From CAMLQK01 sp035478775 (GTDB lineage: Bacteria > Patescibacteriota > Saccharimonadia > Saccharimonadales > UBA4665), in the NCBI GenBank assembly GCA_035478775.1, contig DATIJG010000006.1:1-28505 (forward strand): a stretch of DNA of 28,505 nucleotides, read 5' to 3'. Below are positions 23,886 through 28,505 of this stretch, in pieces. The notes below the pieces were generated by a model. That model did no database searches, was not told the DNA's origin, and worked only from the letters and a program-made list of their open reading frames with translations. The position numbers and the translations under genes are program-made. Each line of letters begins with the position of its first letter. The first letter of the stretch is position 1.

Positions 23886-24809
23886 TTAATTACTAGAAGA
23901 AGGTGATGGTGCTCGTAGAGGCGGGATCGGGGAACCCCAAATGATCGGTTCATATAGGTTCTATATTTCTCACGCTTAGCTTCCTCTTCGACAGCTAAGC
24001 GGTCTGCTTCAAGGACAATTTCTCTGGTAACGCCGAGCATTACTTTCATAAACCCCTCAACGAACATTGCCGGGCATCTGAGCCGTTTGTTGTGTAGCAC
24101 GGGTGCCCGCAATTTGGGGTTGGTTTCGGGCTGCTTCAGGTCACGAGTGGGCGTCATCCTATCCCGGTGAAAGTCTAGTTCCCCGGTTTCAGTGGTGTCG
24201 ATGTAAAAACGTATGTTATCGCTAAACTCATCAAGGCGCAAAGCAGCACTTCGCATACCAATCCGCAACAGATCTTCAACTTCGCCTTCTGCTACAATTT
24301 CGGCGACAGTCCTTGGTTTGCCTTCTGGCGTTGACTCTTGTGCGTCGAGGTAAGCAGCGCGTTTTTCTAAGGCGACTCGAAATATGCTGCTCGATGCACC
24401 GGCCAGAAGCCTGCCTGTATGTTGAGCGGCGATATTGAGCTTAATACTGCCATCGTCGTGCCCGTAGTGTCTTCTGGCATATTCTCCCATAGGTTTTGCC
24501 GTACTCAGAAAGTGCCGCCGCATTGCGCCAGATACATGGAGCGCGTCATTCAAAAATTGTACTTCGGGTAGGAGTATCTTGTCTGTTTGGTGGCTCACAA
24601 GTTCAAGAGGGCGAAGGAATGATGTCGATGTGACATCTTCTGGCTGGAGGCTTTCGGTCAAGCCGTTTAAAAATTGCTTCCGACATGGCCGCCGTTCGCC
24701 GCGTCGGCTCATCTGGGTCAATCAGGCTATGTGAATGTTGCACTAGCTCTTCCCAAAGCGGAGGAATGGGGCGATTATAGGTTGGCGTTGGTACAGAATC
24801 ATGGGACAT
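23886..24809 (-). pseudogene. unknown gene with two probable compensating frameshifts
   Basis: ATG 24809 (MSHDSVPTPT) has TATAGT 9 nt upstream and opens a frame ending soon after 'AAMSEAIFKRL'. The long downstream frame (about 230 codons, starting near 'LTESLQPEDVTSTSFLRPLE') is +1 to it and has no good start of its own. Dropping one T from a T5 run (24669-24673) joins them as 'SEAILNGLTESLQ'. Near the 3' end the long frame runs through the pyk terminator, whereas adding one base at 23959-23960 gives 'RNLYEPIIWGSPIPPL' and a stop at 23886, clear of the terminator. The start and end are then in the same frame (307 residues). Family unknown: helical, charged, 'HDDGSIKLNIAAQHTGRLLA' mid-protein. 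It may be a sequence error or a decaying gene. Confidence 0.6.
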
Positions 24810-24818
24810 AACGTAGAG

Positions 24819-24824
24819 ACTATA
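24819..24824 (-). promoter_or_regulatory. leaderless -10 for the frameshifted gene
   Basis: On the minus strand TATAGT (24824-24819) lies 9 nt before ATG 24809, with TTAATA about 18 nt further up as a weak -35. It supports the start at 24809 rather than a TTG inside the longer frame. Confidence 0.45.
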
Positions 24825-24872
24825 ACATATACTTGCAGAGAATATTAACATGTGTGAGCATTATGTAAAGCT

Positions 24873-24900
24873 TTGTGGCCTCGCAGCCGGCTGCTATAAT
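24873..24900 (+). promoter_or_regulatory. extended -10 promoter of pgk
   Basis: TTGTGG (24873-24878), a 16-nt spacer and TGC-TATAAT (TATAAT at 24895-24900). A GGTGAGG Shine-Dalgarno follows before ATG 24933, so this is a leadered message. Confidence 0.75.
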
Positions 24901-24932
24901 AAGCCCTAGAAACCATAAGCGGTGAGGCTTTT

Positions 24933-26219
24933 ATGTTTACAAAAAAGACTATTGACGACATTGACGTACAAAATAAGCGGGTGCTGCTGCGTGCTGATTA
25001 CAACGTGCCGGTGGGTGAGGGCGGCGTAATTACTGATGACTTCCGTATTAAGCAATCTGTTCCAACTTTGCAGGCGCTGCTGGCCAAGAACGCAACGCTG
25101 GTGGTGTGCTCGCACTTGGGCAGGCCGAACGGCAAGCCCAACCCGCAGTTCAGCCTGGAGCCGGTAAGTAAGCGCCTGAGCGAGCTTTTGGGCAAGCCCG
25201 TTGCCTTTGTGAAAGATTGTATCGGTGCAGAAGCTGAAGCCGCTGTTAAAAATTTGCAGCCCGGCCAGGTGTTGTTGCTCGAAAACCTGCGTTTCCACCC
25301 CGAAGAAGAGCAAAATGACGACGCTTTCGCCGCTAAGCTTGCCAAATATGGCGATATTTTTGTGCAGGACGGCTTTGGAGTGGTACACCGCGCCCATGCC
25401 AGCACCGATGCTATCACGCACCATTTGCCGAGCGTGGCCGGTTTGCTTTTGGCCAAAGAAGTGGACACTATCACGCGCGTTATGGATGCGCCCGAGCGCC
25501 CGCTTATGGCAATTATTGGCGGCGCTAAAATTTCTGACAAAATTGACGTGCTAGAGCGTTTTATAGATATCGCTGATTTCATTGCCGTTGGCGGCGCCAT
25601 GGCCAACACCTTTTTAGCGGCCGAAGGCATTGATATTGCGAAAAGCAAGTTCGAGCAAAACGACGTGCCAATTGCCAAAGACATCATGGCTAAGGCGCGC
25701 GCCAAAGCCAAGCAGGAACGGTTCATTTTTTACATTCCGCAAGACGGAGTGGTGGCGAATAGTTTAGACAAAACTGCCAACACCCGCATTGTCGACTGGG
25801 ACGCCCACATGATTGCCGAAGTAGAAAGCTACCCTAAAGCGCCGCGTGATGAAAGCCGTAAAGTGGCACCCGATGAACTCATTTTAGATGTCGGGCCGTT
25901 TAGCGGCGCATTTATTGCCGGCGGTGTGCAGCTCGCCAACACCGTGGTGTGGAACGGCACTATGGGGGTGACTGAAATCGCAGGTTTGCAAGGGCCGGTA
26001 GGCCCGTTCGCGCACGGCACCGAACTAATAATCGATGCTATGCTTGGTGATTACGGCCATCGGCCGTTCAGCTTAGTTGGCGGCGGCGACACTGTCGGCT
26101 ATATTGAACAGCGTAAACTCACTGGCGCATTCAACCACGTTTCTACCGGCGGCGGCGCTAGCTTGGAACTTATGGCCGGACGTAAACTGCCGGGTGTCGA
26201 AGCGCTGCAAGACAAATAA
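24933..26219 (+). CDS. pgk: phosphoglycerate kinase
   Basis: Transfers phosphate from 1,3-bisphosphoglycerate to ADP. The family landmarks are in order: 'VLLRADYNVPVG', 'CSHLGRPNGKPN', 'LLLENLRFHPEEEQND', 'DGFGVVHRAHAS', 'IIGGAKISDKI', and the nucleotide lobe 'VVWNGTMGVTE' with 'VGGGDTVGYIEQ' and 'HVSTGGGASLELMAG'. At 428 residues it is a little longer than usual bacterial Pgk, with an insertion around 'SYPKAPRDESRK' (residues ~300-315). It converges on the YfiH gene with 2 bp between stops and no visible terminator. Confidence 0.96.
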   Translation: MFTKKTIDDIDVQNKRVLLRADYNVPVGEGGVITDDFRIKQSVPTLQALLAKNATLVVCSHLGRPNGKPNPQFSLEPVSKRLSELLGKPVAFVKDCIGAEAEAAVKNLQPGQVLLLENLRFHPEEEQNDDAFAAKLAKYGDIFVQDGFGVVHRAHASTDAITHHLPSVAGLLLAKEVDTITRVMDAPERPLMAIIGGAKISDKIDVLERFIDIADFIAVGGAMANTFLAAEGIDIAKSKFEQNDVPIAKDIMAKARAKAKQERFIFYIPQDGVVANSLDKTANTRIVDWDAHMIAEVESYPKAPRDESRKVAPDELILDVGPFSGAFIAGGVQLANTVVWNGTMGVTEIAGLQGPVGPFAHGTELIIDAMLGDYGHRPFSLVGGGDTVGYIEQRKLTGAFNHVSTGGGASLELMAGRKLPGVEALQDK

Positions 26220-26221
26220 CC

Positions 26222-26926
26222 CTAGGCAAGATAGGCAAGACACATGCCTCGCCCATCAGGAGTGTGGTTTTTTGTAGCTTGATAATGAGAGAAGTAGGGA
26301 CTATTCGGGGCGGCGGTGTCTTCATTACAGTCGAAAATTTGCTCCCGTGAAATGCCTACTTTGGCTAAACAGGCATTGAGGTACCCAATCGGGTCCAAGC
26401 TTTCATTATCACCGTCTACGGCGTGTATAAACGGCTTCCAGCTATCATCGGCAGCTCTAATAGGAGCTGGATATATGTACGATTCTTTTCTTATGGACGG
26501 GCCGATTGTTATGCTAAGCTGGCCCAGAGGCAAGTTATTAAGCTCTGTATAACGTTTGACAAACCTTTCCGCAAGATGCATGTTGAGGCTTTTCCACCCC
26601 AAATGAGCTAAGCCGAACGACAGACTGTCGGCTGCGCTGATTCCCATAGGAATACAATCAGCTGCAATTAAAACGATTGCTGTTTGTTTTAACGATCGTT
26701 CGTTGCCTGATAAGATAATGGCATCTCCCGGCGTGGCCAACGAACCTTGCACTTTGTTAACGTCTATCTCTGCAATATGGTCCGCATGCTCCGGATCCAT
26801 GTAATACAGCGTGCGGTTCTGCAAGCCCATTTTATGTAGGTACTGCCGCCTGTTATTTTCAGCCAGCTTACTGCCAAACCGACGAGACATGTCGCCGTCT
26901 GCCTTTGCAGACAACTTAACAATCAT
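26222..26926 (-). CDS. YfiH/LACC1-family (DUF152) purine nucleoside phosphorylase
   Basis: 234 residues of the multicopper-oxidase-like YfiH family, now known as zinc-dependent nucleoside phosphorylases. The zinc ligands can be placed at His 47 or 50 ('DPEHADHIAEID', equivalent to QvHg), Cys 91 ('AADCIPMG') and His 108 ('GLAHLGWKS'). The following 'IGPSIRKESY' has Ser where the family usually has Cys. 'KADGDMSRRFG' is a typical N-terminal segment. It would salvage purine nucleosides in the cytoplasm, sensible for a parasite-like genome. ATG 26926 and ATG 26935 are both possible. The former lies 1 nt after the stop of a short upstream ORF. Confidence 0.85.
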   Translation of the reverse strand: MIVKLSAKADGDMSRRFGSKLAENNRRQYLHKMGLQNRTLYYMDPEHADHIAEIDVNKVQGSLATPGDAIILSGNERSLKQTAIVLIAADCIPMGISAADSLSFGLAHLGWKSLNMHLAERFVKRYTELNNLPLGQLSITIGPSIRKESYIYPAPIRAADDSWKPFIHAVDGDNESLDPIGYLNACLAKVGISREQIFDCNEDTAAPNSPYFSHYQATKNHTPDGRGMCLAYLA

Positions 26927-26927
26927 T

Positions 26928-26999
26928 TCATTCATCAACAATTCTTTCTACCACCGTGTCCCCTGCGTTAATGAGGTCGGAAACGTGCTTTTGCTCCAT
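26928..26999 (-). CDS. 23-codon upstream ORF coupled to the YfiH-family gene
   Basis: ATG 26999 starts a 23-residue frame (MEQKHVSDLINAGDTV...) ending TGA one base before ATG 26926 and overlapping ATG 26935. A TTTACT/17/TACAAT promoter ends 7 nt before its ATG, so it would be the first translated product of a leaderless message. It could be a leader peptide, a small protein or the displaced N-terminus of a frameshifted protein. Confidence 0.4.
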   Translation of the reverse strand: MEQKHVSDLINAGDTVVERIVDE

Positions 27000-27006
27000 G
27001 CGTCGT

Positions 27007-27035
27007 ATTGTAAATAATGATCATCCTTGAGTAAA
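27007..27035 (-). promoter_or_regulatory. leaderless promoter upstream of the short ORF and YfiH-family gene
   Basis: On the minus strand TTTACT (27035-27030), a 17-nt spacer and TACAAT (27012-27007), then 7 nt to ATG 26999. Confidence 0.5.
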
Positions 27036-27054
27036 CAGATGTCTTCTAGATAAG

Positions 27055-27083
27055 TTGTACACGTAAAATGCTTATGGTAAGCT
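27055..27083 (+). promoter_or_regulatory. promoter of tpiA
   Basis: TTGTAC (27055-27060), a 17-nt spacer and TAAGCT (27078-27083) preceded by TGG (extended -10). The leader would be about 19 nt with GGTGG before ATG 27109. Confidence 0.5.
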
Positions 27084-27108
27084 AGTAAGAGTTTTACTTG
27101 GTGGCTTC

Positions 27109-27894
27109 ATGAAACGAAAATTTTTGTTAGTTGCAAACTGGAAGATGCACTTAAATACAGCGCAGGCAAGTTTGCTTGTGCACCGTTTGCAAGAGCGTAC
27201 GCGTATCCACCGTGATATCGAAATTGTGCTGGCGCCAAGTATGCTTGCTTTGCAGCCGCTCAGTTTGCAAATTGACCGCCGTAAATTCCGTCTTGCTGCC
27301 CAAAACGCCTACCAAAAGGATGAAGGCGCATTTACTGGCGAAGTGTCTTTTGCGATGCTGCGTGACCTAGTGCATTATGCAATTATCGGCCATTCTGAAC
27401 GCCGCATATATTTCAATGAAGATTTGCCAACGATACGCGACAAAGTGCAAGCGGCCATCCGTAACGGCATCATGCCAATTTTATGCGTTGGCGAAACCAA
27501 GCATGAGCGTAGCGAAGGGCAAACCATGCAAGTGCTGCACGACCAAGTAGTAACGGCATTACATAATTTAACTGCCGAAGAGTTCGCTATGGTCAGCATC
27601 GCTTACGAGCCAGTGTGGGCTATTAGCACTTTCGGCGGTGAACTGGCAAAACCTGGTGATGTTAGCGTGGCGTTGCAATTTATACGTGACCAAGTTGCCG
27701 CATTGTATGGCCAAAAAGCGGCCGCACAAATGCGTGTGTTGTATGGCGGCAGCGTTGATGAACATATTGTGCGCGGGTACTTAGAAATTAAAGGATGCGA
27801 TGGTGCGTTGGTAGGCGGCGCAAGCCTTAACCCGTACCAATTTGCAGGCATAATCGATGCCGCCTACCGGCTGCAGCATGAAATGGAGCAATAG
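27109..27894 (+). CDS. tpiA: triosephosphate isomerase
   Basis: Interconverts dihydroxyacetone phosphate and glyceraldehyde 3-phosphate. Catalytic residues are present: Lys 12 in 'VANWKMHLN', His 95 in 'IIGHSERR' and Glu 167 in 'AYEPVWAIST'. 'VLYGGSVDEH' and 'CDGALVGGASLNP' form the phosphate site. Loop 6 reads AISTFGGELAKPGD, where most TIMs have AIGTG followed by K-x-A. The catalytic lid is thus altered and slightly extended. Length 261 is normal. The stop overlaps the next start by one base (TAGTG). Confidence 0.96.
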   Translation: MKRKFLLVANWKMHLNTAQASLLVHRLQERTRIHRDIEIVLAPSMLALQPLSLQIDRRKFRLAAQNAYQKDEGAFTGEVSFAMLRDLVHYAIIGHSERRIYFNEDLPTIRDKVQAAIRNGIMPILCVGETKHERSEGQTMQVLHDQVVTALHNLTAEEFAMVSIAYEPVWAISTFGGELAKPGDVSVALQFIRDQVAALYGQKAAAQMRVLYGGSVDEHIVRGYLEIKGCDGALVGGASLNPYQFAGIIDAAYRLQHEMEQ

Positions 27895-28505
27895 TGGCAA
27901 ACTCTGAAAATTCTGCGCAATCAGCGCACCGTAAGCGTACTCAACCTTCAAACAAGGTGTTTGATGTTATGCGCCCCGGCCGTGCGCCGATGCAAGCGAC
28001 ATCGCGCCCGGTTATTGTCGGCCATAAACCCGAAGTCAATGACCCGATGATGAACCGCGCTATCCATGTGGTGGGCGATGCGGCTAACGCTTTACACGTG
28101 CCCGATGAGCCCTTGCTCATGGCGCATAATCCAGATGCGATGAATAGTAATTTGCCGCCAGTCCCGCCGGTGCCTGTTTCCGGTATGCCTGCGAACGACC
28201 CTCATGCGGCACAAGCTGATACTGAAACTCCAAAAGTGCCCCAGCCGGCCAACGTAACTACGCCAGCTACAGCCGTCGTGCCGGTGCAACATTTTAAGCC
28301 GGTAGAACCAACCATTCCGGAATTAGCAAGCGCTTCACCTACTGCCGCCGTATTTAGTGCGATAACGCCTTCGCCGGCCAATGTGCCAAGCGCCGACGGC
28401 CAATTAACAGAGGCGTCAGATTTAGGGCAGCCTACTACGCCCGCCGACGATTCCACCCAGCAAATTTCTGCGGAACCACGTAATGCAGTTTTAGATGGCC
28501 AAGCC
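27894..28505 (+). CDS. proline-rich protein, N-terminal part (3' truncated by window)
   Basis: GTG 27894 overlaps the tpiA stop, and the frame stays open to the window edge (204 codons). It begins MANSENSAQSAHRKRTQ and then has a positively charged 'VFDVMRPGRAPMQATSRPVI' followed by 'VGHKP'. After that comes a long low-complexity stretch of Pro, Ala, Thr and Val (residues ~88-200). The basic, RPG-containing start followed by disorder resembles N-terminal cytoplasmic tails of uncharacterised membrane proteins I associate with Saccharibacteria. The membrane part would lie beyond the window. Function unknown. It may be co-transcribed with tpiA. Confidence 0.7.
   Translation, partial: MANSENSAQSAHRKRTQPSNKVFDVMRPGRAPMQATSRPVIVGHKPEVNDPMMNRAIHVVGDAANALHVPDEPLLMAHNPDAMNSNLPPVPPVPVSGMPANDPHAAQADTETPKVPQPANVTTPATAVVPVQHFKPVEPTIPELASASPTAAVFSAITPSPANVPSADGQLTEASDLGQPTTPADDSTQQISAEPRNAVLDGQA

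Noticed and set aside
24666..24674. A T-TTA-AAC type slippery heptamer (minus strand) at the frame junction of the 23886-24809 gene, suggesting programmed -1 frameshifting.
   Set aside because: The shift needed to join the promoter-supported start to the long frame is +1, not -1. The heptamer read in the long frame would move ribosomes the wrong way. A homopolymer indel explains it more simply.
24603..24721. TTG start at 24721 for the long minus-strand frame.
   Set aside because: The first ~20 residues are an out-of-frame reading of the codons starting at 24809, there is no ribosome site, and the promoter points to 24809.

Overview
The window looks like a chromosomal segment of a Patescibacteria/CPR bacterium, most likely Candidatus Saccharibacteria (TM7). 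This is an inference from four things. The coding is compact and uses the standard code, with TGA acting as stop. Many promoters place the -10 box only 6-9 nt before the start codon (leaderless messages). The gene content is typical of the group: a TrpR-like YerC protein, split glycolysis genes, orphan Nudix and APH-fold enzymes, and an Alr. The last gene opens with a proline-rich 'VMRPGRAP...SRPVIVGH' type N-terminus that I associate with Saccharibacteria. No tRNA, rRNA, CRISPR array or insertion sequence was seen.

Layout. 1-2700: the 3' end of an MFS transporter, an unknown gene and a convergent APH-fold kinase. 2590-4050 (minus): a YerC/TrpR-like regulator, hisG, and a decapitated hisD remnant. 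4146-5175: an unknown protein with an ADP-ribosyltransferase-like HGT signature. 5255-8169: a tightly coupled operon (APH kinase, SDR, Nudix, VOC, Nudix) ending in an internally deleted P-loop kinase pseudogene. 8171-9279: a GT4 glycosyltransferase behind a leader that can base-pair with its own Shine-Dalgarno sequence. 9364-12544: a three-gene operon encoding a GNAT/autoinducer-synthase-like protein, an E1/ThiF-like adenylating enzyme and a ketoacyl-ACP-synthase-III-like enzyme. This is the most unusual locus in the window. 12551-15728: alanine racemase with an unknown upstream partner, divergent from another unknown gene. 15761-17702: argS. 17784-20102: a 14-TM drug exporter divergent from a MarR regulator, with palindromes between them. 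20133-22251: an EEP-fold phosphoesterase and a sulfite-oxidase-like/flavin reductase pair. 22358-27894: pyk, pgk and tpiA, interleaved with a frameshifted unknown gene and a YfiH-family nucleoside phosphorylase. The window ends inside a proline-rich protein.

Functionally the region mixes lower glycolysis, translation (argS), cell-wall precursor supply (alr), nucleotide and damaged-metabolite clean-up, export and redox functions. It also carries several signs of ongoing gene loss or sequence error: hisD', the kinase remnant, and two genes with probable +/-1 indels beside homopolymers. All identifications come from reading motifs and translations by eye. No database search was run.
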